A model generated the notes under the pieces. It did no database searches and was not told the DNA's origin. It saw only the letters and a list, made by a program, of their open reading frames with translations. From positions 1,218,501 through 1,282,500 of the forward strand of contig NC_081150.1 of assembly GCF_958295425.1 (NCBI RefSeq): a DNA stretch of 64,000 nucleotides, given 5' to 3'. Positions 45,540 to 56,039 of the stretch are shown here, one piece after another; the stretch's first letter is position 1, and every line of letters starts with the position of its first letter. The DNA is from Solea solea (Eukaryota; Chordata; Actinopteri; Pleuronectiformes; Soleidae). The translations under genes were made by a program, and so were the position numbers.

Positions 45540-46130
45540 GCAACTCCCCAATGTCACGCTCATTACTGTAATGTCTCCTCCGCAGCGCACTACATCCTTA
45601 TTTGATCACATTTATTTGGACCTGATTAGCCCCAGTGCTTTTGCTTTCTTTTTCACACACCATTATGAATAAAGGGACATGAAAATGCAATTATTCTCTC
45701 GCAGAGAGTGTGGATTAATTGAATGAAGACAGAGACAAGGCCCCCGGGGTGTTGCGTGTGCCGGGCTAACAAACACCACTGGTCCTGTTTGGCATACGCC
45801 GACATTATTGACAGCAGCGTGCAATAATGAAATAATCAGTGCCTAATCAGACAGATTGAGGGCCTTTTTTTCTGCACAGAGCATCATTCAGTGGGAACCT
45901 TGTGCTGTAACATTTGATTACTCACTAATGACTGGAATAATAGTAATAAAATGCCAAACTGTAAAATCACCATCAGGCCGCCTCATGAATCTAAACTGAG
46001 GTCAAGGTTTTCGAGGAATGTTCCATCATCAAATTATGTAGTTTAATATAATCGAGGGTAATTTAATTAATTAGCTGACATTTACTAGGCACCGTTTCTC
46101 TCAACTGGTGGATATATTTTGGTTGTTTCT
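45540..46130. promoter_or_regulatory. Strong candidate conserved non-coding element
   Basis: About 590 bp free of simple repeats and rich in homeodomain-like cores: TTAATTAATTA at 46063-46073, GGATTAATTGAATG near 45710, CAATAATGAAATAATCAG near 45821, and ATGCAATTATTC near 45686. The mix of AT cores and short GC blocks (GGCCCCCGGGGTG) is typical of deeply conserved vertebrate enhancers. Confidence 0.45.
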
Positions 46131-46198
46131 TGCTTGAACTTGTTTTTAATCCAACTCAAGCTCATAAAATAATGTTTTTATTCACAATATGTGCACAA

Positions 46199-46219
46199 GT
46201 GTGTGTGTGTGTGTGTGTG
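46199..46219. repeat. (GT)10 microsatellite
   Basis: Uninterrupted GT run, followed by CATACACACAT. Confidence 0.95.
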
Positions 46220-47435
46220 CATACACACATATCTGTTTGTTCTTTCGTACGTTTTTCTGCCATGAACTCTGACCTTGTGTCAGACCAAAAGTCTGCTCCC
46301 ACAGAGAAAAGCTCTGGTTAAAGTTGGAGCTAAAATGTGATTTCATACCACTTCAGGTAGTTATTTTAGTTGTATCGTATATGTTTGTATTAGTTGCTAC
46401 GTTATGCACAAATGTGCTCTTCTCACAGTGTCTGATCTGGGTCACAATAGTTTGACATTTTTTAAATAATAGAAATTTTTACACCATGATCGAGCGACAC
46501 TTGATGAGTCCATCATCAGTGCCTCTGTGGCAACTTCAAATCCTTTCTTATATACAGTTCATTGATGTACAGGATGTGATATAGAGTATAAACTGTGTCT
46601 AAAATGAGGGGCTGCATCCTTCAGACGATACATTTGAAAGCTGGTTGCACCACAATCCTAGCTGTCCCATTCCTCAGGCTCTGTTGACAAATGTCTCCTT
46701 GGGTGTATCCTTCCTAGCCTGAGGCATCCGAGGGATTATCGTGGCCAACATCATCAAAAAGTCCAGAAAACACACTCTGAAGCATAAGTGCCTTGAAATA
46801 TTGGTGATTCTAAAGCTTTAAAACAGTTACTTGCCTATAGTAGATTGTTGATAGCCCACCGAGTCCAAGTCCGACTGCAGTTGTTACTCGGTGACAGTGG
46901 TAATCTCATTTTGGTGTCAAACTCAGTTCCACATGAAACTGTGTCCAAGTTGAGGCCCAGCATGCTGTGAGATTAAATCAAGAAACAAATCAGAGAGTCA
47001 CAGATGTGTCATGTTAAAATATATCGATACATAAAATAAAATGAATTGATTTACCCATGGAATAGCGTCAGAAGGGCTAAATAACAACATTATACTGTAT
47101 ACTGTATAATTCAAGTTACATTAGTACTCACAAAACATAAATGTAGGAAATATTGTTGAATTCTATCAATGATTTTTCTATTCAAATCAGCAGTGTAGTC
47201 CCTGTAATCCAGCACACACAGGCCTGTCGTCACATGTATCTTTGACAGTTATTGCTGTACTCAATTTTTACTCGACGTCTAAAGCTAGTAAACTGGCAGC
47301 AAAATACAAATGAGGGGCTGAGCCCCTTGTAACATCCCCTTGCTTTGTATTTTCAATGTCCACATTTAATTTTGTTTAATTCTTTAACAGGTGAGGTAAC
47401 TTGATAAGTGTGTCCGTGGAGGAGCAGGAAAGACA
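46220..47435. other. Unique or weakly repetitive sequence, no gene recognised
   Basis: GGGGCTGCATCCTTCAGACG (46610) with GGTGTATCCTTCCTAGCCTG (46700) may be a dispersed DNA element. ACTGTATACTGTATA at 47094-47108 is a short tandem. No gene. Confidence 0.4.
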
Positions 47436-47520
47436 GAGAATTCCATATCTTACGGGCCAAATGCATTTGTATTGAGGGCTGAAATGGCCCGCGAGCCTCG
47501 AGTTTGACACGTGCCCTACA
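47436..47520 (-). mobile_element. hAT-like terminal fragment
   Basis: On the minus strand it begins TGTAGGGCACGTGTCAAACT and continues CGAGGCTCGCGGGCCATTTC, the recognisable GC-rich end of the same hAT-like family as 40-90. The other end was not found. Confidence 0.5.
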
Positions 47521-47606
47521 GTCTTTGCAATTAAGAAAGGGCAGCAACCATCGCAGCAACAAAGTACAAATAACTAACTCAAAACGGTAAAATATCAGAG
47601 ACATGG

Positions 47607-47645
47607 TAGTTTTATACCAACACAGCTGGTGTTGGTATAAAACTA
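47607..47645. repeat. Perfect 17-bp inverted repeat with 5-nt loop
   Basis: TAGTTTTATACCAACAC (47607-47623) and GTGTTGGTATAAAACTA (47629-47645) are exact reverse complements around AGCTG. It would form a stable hairpin or cruciform. Confidence 0.97.
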
Positions 47646-47679
47646 CTGTGTGATAGAGGAAAACAACATTTAGTAATAT

Positions 47680-47721
47680 CTGCACAAACATGTGAACACT
47701 TGTTTGTGCAGATGTGTTCAC
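47680..47721. repeat. Two overlapping alternative hairpins
   Basis: CTGCACAAAC (47680-47689) pairs with GTTTGTGCAG (47702-47711). GTGAACAC (47692-47699) pairs with GTGTTCAC (47714-47721). The stems interlock, so both cannot form as simple nested hairpins; a pseudoknot is possible in RNA. Confidence 0.85.
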
Positions 47722-47750
47722 TGATGATCCGTAACGTGTGCCTCGTCACA

Positions 47751-48070
47751 GCGGCTCAGCGGGAGCACCTACTGTGTGCAGCGACACAGACGGTGAGTCA
47801 CAGCGTCGGTGTGAGACACGCACACACACACGAGGTGTGTCTCACACTCTCCTGTTACACGCTGTACACAATCAGCGGCAGGTAGATTTGAGTCAGAGCA
47901 CAGAGAGACAGACAGGTGAGTCAGGAGGGGCATGCACAGGCCGCCCGTGACGTCACGCTGTGCACGTCTGGACGCGAGCGGAGTGAAGCCGTCAGACTGT
48001 TGTGTGGCAGAGTGACGACGCGGCACTGTGGGAAACGGCTGATGTCATGTGTTTGGTGTTGACTCGGCTT
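47751..48070. promoter_or_regulatory. CpG-rich segment
   Basis: Dense CpGs (GTCTGGACGCGAGCGGAGTG, GAGTGACGACGCGGCACTG). A donor-like CAGACGGTGAGT is at about 47785. It could be a small CpG island or first exon of an unrecognised transcript; there is no coding evidence. Confidence 0.25.
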
Positions 48071-48299
48071 AAACGGGCGCAGGAGACTGCACGTGATGAC
48101 AGGTTCTGCTGTAAGATTCCCCACTGAGAACTGATCATTAAAACACACCCCCTTAACAACAACAACACCCCCCACCACCACCTCTCCCCCGTCCTCCTCT
48201 GCCTCCAGGTCTTGCCCCCCCCCCTCCCTCCCTGCCCCATGAGGAAAACTGCATACCTGCAGCAGCCCAAACAAACAAAGGAAGTGCTATGGGAGGAGA

Positions 48300-48540
48300 C
48301 ACACACACACAGTCTGGTTTCTATGGCTTCAGAGGACATTATATTGACATTCTTTTCCAGGAGAGTTACTTTAACCTTAATCATAGCTACTACTGGCCTA
48401 ACCCTAAACTTAACACATACCTGTGCCTTAAAATATGACTTTTGTCAGCATTTGAGGGTTTTTGTCCCCATAAGAAAGATATGTCCCACATAATGTGAGT
48501 GTGTAAACCGATTCAGGTCCCCAGAACATAAGTAATACCT
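48300..48540 (-). repeat. Dispersed fish repeat ending in an AC microsatellite
   Basis: GGCCTAACCCTAAACTTAAC, TTTTTGTCCCCATAAGAAAG and AGGTCCCCAGAACATAAGTA are the words seen, in the other orientation, at 4815-5000. It runs directly into (AC)19. Confidence 0.45.
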
Positions 48541-48542
48541 AG

Positions 48543-48543
<1 letters not shown>

Positions 48544-48581
<38 letters not shown>
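48544..48581. repeat. (AC)19 microsatellite
   Basis: Uninterrupted 38-bp AC run, the longest in the window. Confidence 0.95.
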
Positions 48582-48583
<2 letters not shown>

Positions 48584-48599
48584 CTCTCCTCACTGTAGG

Positions 48600-48945
48600 A
48601 CTTCCTGAACGCCTCACAGCAACATGAGCAACAGAGTGCGAGCTCCTATAATCATTTCTCCATATTCATATTCATATTCGCTTGCTTTCATCAAAGCGGG
48701 GCGTAATGATAACTAATGCATTTATGTGAGAATTCCTGAATGATTAATGTGTTTTTTGTGCACTTATAAATTTCAAACAAGAAGTGGGGAATTAGACAGA
48801 TGTGATGTTCAATTATTATGACTCGGTCCAGCGAAGGACAACTGAAGAAATGCAATCATCACCTGAAAATTGTTCAGTCGGTGTTATTTATTATTAGATA
48901 TCTCTCCGTCTAGTACCCCTCGCTACTTAGCAGCCATCGTAGTAA
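48600..48945. other. Unique sequence, no gene recognised
   Basis: Repeat-poor with ATGATAACTAATGCATTTATG-like AT cores. It might be conserved; unproven. Confidence 0.4.
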
Positions 48946-49010
48946 GATAAGATTGTCTTTTATTAGTTCCATAACAGGGACATTTGCAATAGCAATGTCT
49001 TACATGGCTA
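48946..49010 (-). mobile_element. Possible LINE 3'-end fragment
   Basis: GATAAGATTGTCTTTTATTA followed by GTTCCATAACAGGGACATTTG resembles the reversed 3' end of a fish non-LTR retrotransposon. Confidence 0.35.
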
Positions 49011-49160
49011 AGAAGGCCAGGTTTCTATCTAGATGTGCGTGTAGACAGCCATGACTTTGTTTTCAATGGTCACATGGGGCATAAATAATATGGAAGCCCA
49101 TTTCTGCCAGAAAAAAACAAGAGAGATACAACTTAGCCTTGATAATAAAAATATCCTCTA

Positions 49161-49529
49161 AGTAAATCAAAATTATGAGATAAAAAGTCATAATTATGGG
49201 ATAAAAAGTCAAAATTATGAGATAGAAAGTAGAAATTATGAGATGAAAAAGTCATAATAATGAGATAGAAAGTCATAATTATGAGATAAAAAGTCAAAAT
49301 TATGAGATAGAAAGTTGAAATTATGAGTAAAAAAGTCATAATTATGAGATACAAAGTCAAAATTATGAGATAGAAAGTCGAAATTATGAGATACAAAGTC
49401 ATAATTATGAGATAGAAAGTTGAAATTATGAGATGAAAAAGTCATAATTATGAGATACAAAGTCATAATTATGAGATAGAAAGTTTAAATTATGAGATGA
49501 AAAAGTCATAATAATGAGATAGAAAGTCA
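49161..49529. repeat. Left subterminal array of 21-bp units
   Basis: About 17 units of the type GAGATAGAAAGTCATAATTAT, mostly 21 bp and some 22 bp, varying at two or three positions (AAAAG/GAAAG/ACAAAG, TCA/TTG/TCG). Two helical turns per unit. Confidence 0.95.
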
Positions 49530-49570
49530 GCAGTTCAATAGCAGCTCATGTGTGGTGTGGGGAGACTGAC

Positions 49571-49726
49571 ACAGACGTGGATCGCGAGTAACTTGAGAAC
49601 TACTTCAAACGTGGCTTTACAACAAATGAAATCCTTCATTTGCTTGCGGATTCACATGGGATTCTACTAAGCAAGCGAACCCTTGAAAGGATTTTAAGCA
49701 TGAAGCAACTCTGGAGTCGAAATTAA
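49571..49726 (+). pseudogene. Helix-turn-helix relic of an integrase-like transposase
   Basis: In frame from 49595 the + strand reads ENYFKRGFTTNEILHLL then ADSHGILLSKRTLERIL and SMKQLWSRN before TAA at 49724. The upstream frame TDTDVDRE is separated by one TAA (49589-49591), probably a former CAA. The spacing 'YF-RGF-NEI-LLA-HGI-S-RTL-RIL' is that of a winged or two-helix DNA-binding head found before DDE/rve cores in uncharacterised fish proteins. No catalytic core remains. The element is thus a deletion derivative of a coding parent. Confidence 0.55.
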
Positions 49727-49888
49727 CAGCAACGACAGACTAAATGACTTAACCATTACGTCCGATATAACAAAAGTCACCTCTAGTTACCTCATTTAGG
49801 ATTGCATATTGTGAGCATGGTTAGGCCAGCGAGATGATGGATAATGGGACCATTGAAAACACTGCCATTGAGGCGCATCGCACTTCTT

Positions 49889-50325
49889 ATCGCATAATTT
49901 TGACTTTTTATCTAATAATTATGACTTTTTTATCTCAGAATTTTGACTTTTTATCTCATAATTATGACTTTTTATCTCATAATTTTGACTTTTTATCTCA
50001 TAATTTTGACTTTTTATCTCATATTTTTGACTTTATCTCATAATTATGACTTTTTTATCTCATAATTATGACTTTTTTATCTCGTAATTTTGACTTTTTA
50101 TCTCATAATTTTGACTTTTTATCTCATAATTATGACTTTTTATCTCATAATTTTGACTTTTTATCTCATAATTTTGACTTTTTATCTCATAATTTTGAAT
50201 TAGTATCTCATAATTTTGAATTAGTATCTCATAATTTTGCCTTTTTTTATCTCATAATTTTGACTTTTTATCTCATAATTTGACTTTTTTTATCTCATAA
50301 TTTTGACTTAGTATCTCATAATTTT
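49889..50325. repeat. Right subterminal array of 21-bp units, inverted
   Basis: About 20 units of TTTTTATCTCATAATTTTGAC type, the reverse complement of the left array. The two arrays could fold into a very long stem around the 359-bp centre. Open frames with FDFLSHN repeats are artefacts. Confidence 0.95.
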
Positions 50326-50365
50326 TTTTCATCAAGTGGCAGAAATGGGCTTCCATATAAATAAT

Positions 50366-51950
50366 AATAATACTACATAAGACTTTTTTTTTTTTTCCTT
50401 AAAAGACATAAAGGAGGAAAACATTTAACATTAGGAGAAATTAGCTTTTCTTTGGCTTGATTTTGATGGTGATTGGTTTGATTCTGTGTGGGTTCTCGGC
50501 ACAGGAAGCACACAAACAGAGCTGACTTAGTATCAATAGATGCAACCACAACTGAGTGGTTTAAGGTGCCAAAACTTAAAAAGCGAGAGAATAAATGAAT
50601 GAACTAAGGAGTGAATGGACAAACCAACACACAAGTGAATGAAACATCGGTATAATAACTGCCACAGCTACATGAACTCCAAGGTTTTTAAATTATTATT
50701 TAATGGGCTCGGATCGCAGCTTCCCAGGTGGCATGGATTTCTCCCACAATGCTGCTTGCTTGCCACTCTCACGTCATATTTAAGCCACATTGTTGCCAAG
50801 CAACCAGTCAAACGTCACACAGTATGGCAGCATGAAAAGTGAGCATGACATAACCTTTCAACATAATGTAAATCAAGTGATCTGGAAAGGAAAACGGCAC
50901 TTCCACAGCTCATCTGGATTCTATTTACAGCCTCACCACCAAATCAATAGCATCACAAAAGGCTTCAGCCAATCACAGTTCAGAGAGGAGTTTCTCCTGC
51001 CGGCTATTCTACAACTTTTCTGCACACAGGTAAAAAACTGCTATTTCAGCAGCAACAACAACAACAACTGCCTGGGCTACAACGAAACACAAAGAGTCAG
51101 ACAATAAAAACAATGCAACAGGTGGTAATATACTGTATATATAACTGTGTGTCCAGCCATGGTCATGTGAGGAGAGGAGCTCAGTACAGAGAGCTCTGAT
51201 CCCAAAACATCCCAAAGAAACCTGCAGGTGTAACACATTCAGCAATTCTGTCTCCAGCTGCTATAAGCAGTAGTCAATTGGATTATTTTTTAAAGGTAAA
51301 GTCAACCACTTTCCTGACCAATGACCAGAAGACTGCACCACAAGGTGCAATGAAAACTCATTAAAATAATAGTTTTTAATCTTATTTTGATAAATCCTTT
51401 GGGTTTTTTCCCTCTGGGGACCAAGAATGTATTAATGTCATTAACATATACTAATCCTGCTTTGAAATCTGAGTCTGATAGTTGCACTGTAGAGAAGGTC
51501 AGTGGGATCATGGACATTAGCTTGAATGGTCCTCTGGGGATCATTAAAAGCCATCTCCTGTTTCACAGCAATCTGGACTGTTACGTTTTTCCTACTGTGG
51601 ATGAAAGTGTTGGGCGGACACACCAACTGAATGACCAGAAGACCTCGCTATCCTTTATTTTATTACTTTCCTCCGAGGGAGGCGCTGTATCTTCATGACG
51701 TGCAGACGCCTCAGGAACCACTGGCCTTTTACAGATCATTTTCACGACATTTCCCTTTTATTACACAGTTCACAGTCCACAGAGGTGTGAGGAAGAAGCA
51801 TCAATGTTCTGACACTGAATTTGAACATACAGTTACTTCCAGCCAAGTGAGCAGCTGCCACATCCACAAACTCCCATGAAAAGCCTCTTTAGCTCTAAAA
51901 GTAATATGTATACTCTATGGGTATGGGTATACTGATGGGTAAAAGGTGGG
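50366..51950. other. Mostly unique sequence, no gene recognised
   Basis: T15 tract near 50384. GGTCCTCTGGGGATCATTAA (51526) may be a dispersed-repeat relic. Frames up to 105 codons lack domains. Confidence 0.4.
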
Positions 51951-51951
51951 A

Positions 51952-51985
51952 ACCCACATTGGGTTCACCTAATGTGGGTGAACCC
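51952..51985. repeat. Two overlapping alternative hairpins
   Basis: ACCCACATT (51952-51960) pairs with AATGTGGGT (51971-51979). GGGTTCACC (51961-51969) pairs with GGTGAACCC (51977-51985). The stems share bases 51977-51979, so they are mutually exclusive. Confidence 0.85.
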
Positions 51986-52014
51986 TAAAAGGACCCAGAT
52001 TTGTGACCCGTGTG

Positions 52015-52263
52015 TGCGTAGGTCTTCTCTAGTTTGTCTGGTTTCCCCCCATAGTCCAAAAACAAGCATTAATTGGATCCTCTAAACTGACCATATGTGT
52101 GAATGAGAGACTGAATGGTCGTTTGTCTCTGCGATGGACTGGCAACCTGTCCAGGGTGTGACCCGGCCTTTCGGGCCTATATCAACTGGGATAAGTTCTG
52201 GTGACCCGCAACCTTCATGTGGACGATAAAGTGGTAGATAATGAATGAATGAATGAATGAATG
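52015..52263 (+). mobile_element. SINE family B copy with (AATG)n tail
   Basis: TCTGGTTTCCCCCCATAGTC, CTCTAAACTGACCATATGTG, GCAACCTGTCCAGGGTGTGA, ACCCGCAACCTTCATGTGG and a tail of AATG repeats (52240-52263). The tRNA head is truncated. Confidence 0.75.
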
Positions 52264-52464
52264 GTTCTTATGCCTGTGGTGTTTTTTTTCACCCATGCAT
52301 GAAATGTGACACAAACAAAGCTGGAAATAAGATGAAATTTAAAGAAGAAAAATAAATAAATGACACCTGATTCAAATTGCACTGCAAAGTAATTTCACCT
52401 GGGAGTGAATGGAGATTATAAACAGCAGTTTAAACCTAAGTGGTGAATATTAAGCATTACACAC

Positions 52465-52500
52465 ACATATATATATATATTTATATATATAAATATAAAT
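52465..52500. repeat. AT-rich (CA/TA) microsatellite
   Basis: Short CA run followed by TATATATATATTTATATATA-type text. Confidence 0.85.
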
Positions 52501-52510
52501 GATCAGTGGT

Positions 52511-52829
52511 AGCCTGGCGAATGCCAGACCACATGATGAGTGTGTAAAGGGTGTGGTCACCTCGTACTTCCAGAGGGCGTGACCAACAGACTTCCATCAC
52601 AATGCAAGTCTAACGACTTCTCCTTACAATGGAAGCAACAGACCAACTGAAAGACAGCTGTTCTTTGGTGGCCGCCATGTTAGATGTATACAAACATTCT
52701 CTGTCATTACTGGTTTTAGCCGACCTCCATCACGCCAAAAACTCTTTATAATTGGGTCCAATTGGTTCAGAGATTCTGGAGTTGGCCACAACAGTGTCGC
52801 TGGCACATTGAGCTAGTTTCACCCAGGCT
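52511..52829 (+). mobile_element. AGCCTGG-ended non-autonomous DNA transposon
   Basis: Terminal AGCCTGG (52511-52517) and CCAGGCT (52823-52829) are inverted. Inner text matches the copy at 31246-31727 in order (AATGCCAGACC, GGGCGTGACCAAC, ATGGAAGCAACAG, AGAGATTCTGGAGTTGG). Shorter, probably internally deleted. No clear target duplication. Confidence 0.65.
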
Positions 52830-53654
52830 GGATCGTTGCTATTTGCCAATGAAATCCTAAAAAGCTGTTTGTGTGCATGTGCTCCCATTCTTCCGATGAC
52901 AAACAGCAGGTAAAAATAAAGTTGACAGTAATCTGATGGGCTGTCTAAACTGCTTAGTACTGTGGGACATCAAAAAAGATGAACGATTGTATGCGACAGT
53001 TTTCAGCGTGGGACACGTGGAATTCTAAACAAACGCTTACGAGCTGCAGTGACAGACAAGCGGAGGCACGGAGGGGAGGGGAAACTCATCGGCGTGAGCA
53101 CATTCTGTGGGTGGGACGCACAAAAGAGTCCATGCACCCACTCTCAGCTCGCACTCTCATGGCTGAGCGCTGGTGACAGGTCATGAAAGGAGAGAATGCT
53201 GAGAGAGATATTTATCAGGGGTTGAAAGACGAGAGACGATAACAACAATCAGGACGAGAACAAGGTAACAACAGATGTGGTTTAAGGGGAAATTCCTCTT
53301 ATGAAAACAGGATCAAATGAAATCAAACAGAAAGGCATGTTTTTAGAAGGTAGCTAAAGGCACCGTTCACACCGTTCACTCGTATTAGGTCATCTCAAAG
53401 TTACTTGATGGTAACATGATGTTTTTCTGTAATGATCATGTTCTACCACAGCAGTTTTAAGAGTCATCTTAGTATCTGTCTCAGTAATTGTACTTCTTAC
53501 TTTAAATGAGGTAGATACACACAGTGCTGTCGTTCACTCTCAGTGAAGTAAAGTAGAAACAGTTTATAGCCAGGTTACTCAAGGCCTACAAAATAAAAGT
53601 CTATCATATTTTCAGAACGTGTCATCTGTTCTTCGTGGAAAGTGAGGTTTGTAA
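52830..53654. other. Unique sequence; 52980-53240 possibly regulatory
   Basis: The CpG-containing, repeat-free part 52980-53240 could be a conserved element. A 65-codon frame there shows no domain. Confidence 0.35.
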
Positions 53655-53925
53655 ACTCTTTATTCTCCTGCATCAAATCTCATTGACAAAAGTCAGTGTT
53701 TTTATCTCTCAGGGACACAGGAGCTGTTCGTCAACTGCTGCCTCATTTAGTAAGTAAGTAAGTTTGAGTCACTTTGATTCATTTGAACAAAGGGTTTTTA
53801 AACACTTTAGTTACATGTTACCATGATTTAACATCCTGATAGCAGCAGCAATGGATCAACAACTCCTGTGTGCCGTGATGTAAAATCACTGATTTAATCT
53901 ATGGAATTTGGTGGGAAGAGCTCAC
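53655..53925. mobile_element. Foldback element, CAGGAGTTGTTG family, copy 2
   Basis: Left arm GGGACACAGGAGCTGTTCGT and right arm ATCAACAACTCCTGTGTGCC are inverted, as are CATTGACAAAAGTCAGTG and AAATCACTGATTTAATC. A short (TAAG)n run near 53750 marks the centre. Same layout as 26711-26950. Confidence 0.55.
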
Positions 53926-55264
53926 AAACAGAATCTTCCCATTGGAAAGGGTGGCGAGATTAAGTGTTGTTCTTAAAGACTTAAGTGGGCGTGTCCACAC
54001 TGGCAGCCATGTTTTAGTGTGAATGTGGAAGGTTCTTGGTGCAATTGATGCTCAACTTATTATACACACTTCAAAAAACCTGAACTATCATTTCAAGAAA
54101 TCAAGCACAAATGAAAAGATAGAACAGATAAGTAAATGGAAAAAAAGGTTTATATAAGAGAGGAGGATTGAATAATGTCAGTATGAAATGTGAAAAACTT
54201 GAATAGAGTCATAAAAGTAGTGTCACGTTCACTTTGAAATGCTACAGGGTCGACATAACAAGCTCAAAACAGGAGACGGGGGAAATGTTCTTGATTAATG
54301 CTGAAGTTGTAAAGTCGAACCATAAAAGCTTTGCAGCGTCGTCTTTGACGTGTTTGATAGAAGGTGACAAATTAAACTGCACGTGTACTGAGCCATTACA
54401 GATTGGTAGTCTGCAGCTGGGTCATGTTGCCTCCCCCAGCATGTTATTTCACTCCCCTATAGTAAATCCATAAGGATTCACACCTTTCAATCCATTATAG
54501 CTCAGTGTCACCAAACATATCCAGTGTGAAACAGAGTGAAGCCCACAACCTTAACACGTTCCATGAGAAAATCCTGACACTTGAAGGGTAAGCAGAGGCT
54601 TTTCATGGGACTTTAGCGGCCCGCGTCAATATGGAGCTAGGAGGACCAATATCAAAACTGTACAGAGGCAGCCAGAGGCTTCCAACCATGATGTCCACAG
54701 TGTCATTAGGTCCTCACAAATTGTCATAGCTGTGCCTTGAGGACCCTGTTTCTGCCCAGGGGCCCGGGCATGTGCCTGCATTGACCAACCTGCTGCAACA
54801 CTTACATTTATGTGCAGAGTTAGGTCATGCTATGAGACGGTCCTATAATGAAACACACATATAGGTCATATGCAGGAATTATGACTTATCAGTGATGTGC
54901 GGTGCAGGACCATCTAGGCAAACACTGGTGTGGACCCCATGAAAACCACCACTTGTTGATGTTGTAAGGCATTTTCTGGTTCTGACCGATTACACCACAG
55001 ATCAAACAACTTTACTTGGTGGGTAATTGGCACCAATCCTTTTACCATTCATTCATTCATGTCAAAATATTGAATTTATTAAGCTGAAAGTTGTATATTT
55101 TGTGTCATGGACATAATGAAGACCTCCATCTGGATCTTTTGCTACTCTTGGCCAAAATCCACAAGCAATGCTCACGCAGTTTAATTGGCATTGACTTTAC
55201 AGGGAAGCTTTACAGTCGATAGCCTCTGTGCTGTAAATAGCTTGCATTTGTTGTGTTTAGAGAT
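53926..55264. other. Mostly unique sequence, no gene recognised
   Basis: 54230-54480 is repeat-poor and might be conserved. GATGTGCGGTGCAGGACCAT (54894) resembles a dispersed-repeat relic. No gene. Confidence 0.4.
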
Positions 55265-55612
55265 GGCTCATTACCATCAGTCAACGCGTAATACCAATAT
55301 CAGACAGTAATACCTATCGATATCAACATCAGACCCATACGGTCTTTTTACAGATAATACATATATTAACTAACGCATGGAAATATAATATATAATATGC
55401 ATCTAATATAATCTGTTATTTCCTTATTTTATCTTGAAATATGACAATATAGGTCACATGATCACTGCAGGTGGATGTGGGCCATTGGTGGCACATGTCT
55501 CTCAGTGCAACCTTTGTGCATTTCTGTGAAAACATCAATTGTATCAGAGTGGGTTGACCATCATTGGATTGATACAATACTGAATATTGTATCAGCTCAT
55601 CTACAGTTCTGA
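55265..55612. mobile_element. Possible hAT-like fragment with 'cgatatcaacatcag' text
   Basis: CTATCGATATCAACATCAGA, TTTATCTTGAAATATGACAA, TATAGGTCACATGATC and GATACAATACTGAATATTG resemble a dispersed fish DNA transposon. Ends not resolved. Confidence 0.4.
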
Positions 55613-56039
55613 TAATCCTCGATCGGTCGTGTGACAAAAAGTTCTAGCTTTCAAATGTCTGGGTTGTGAGTGTGAATGACAGGTAAAGAGTTTGCTTTTG
55701 TCTACATTACATAACAACTTCAGATCAGAAGGATATGGTTTAATCGTGTTCCCGAGAAAGAGCTGAGAGGGAGCAGCCAATGTGGCTGATATAAGCAATA
55801 CAAAAAAGTGACAGCATGATTTGTGACTAGGGAGATAAATATAAGGACAAAGACAGCAGCTACAGCATGAGATGGAGATAATGGAGAACATTTTATGATC
55901 CCAAAGATGCTCAGAAAAAAAAGCCTGATGACCAGAGTCAGAACCTACAAGACAGGGCAGCGGGCGAGAATCTACAACAACTGGGGAATGAATACTTCAT
56001 ACAATCTTATCAGATAATTAAATCTCAAAGCAATTGCAC
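55613..56039. other. Unique sequence, no gene recognised
   Basis: No feature supported. Confidence 0.45.

Larger units (their letters stand above)
49081..50365 (+). mobile_element. Complete inverted-repeat transposon with 9-bp target duplication
   Basis: The element itself is 49090-50356 (1267 bp). Its termini ATGGAAGCCCATTTCTGCCA (49090-49109) and the exact reverse complement (50337-50356) match 20 of 20. Flanks ATAAATAAT (49081-49089 and 50357-50365) are a perfect 9-bp direct repeat, proving insertion by a transposase-type mechanism. Inside each end is a tandem array of a ~21-bp unit, in opposite orientations, and in the centre a 359-bp unique part with a helix-turn-helix-like coding relic. 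A 9-bp duplication and long inverted ends would suit Mutator-like elements, while the relic looks integrase-like. The superfamily is therefore unresolved. Confidence 0.85.

Noticed and set aside
49133..50283. Open frames encoding repeated FDFLSHN or YLIIMTF peptides
   Set aside because: Products of the 21-bp arrays, whose length is divisible by three. Not proteins.
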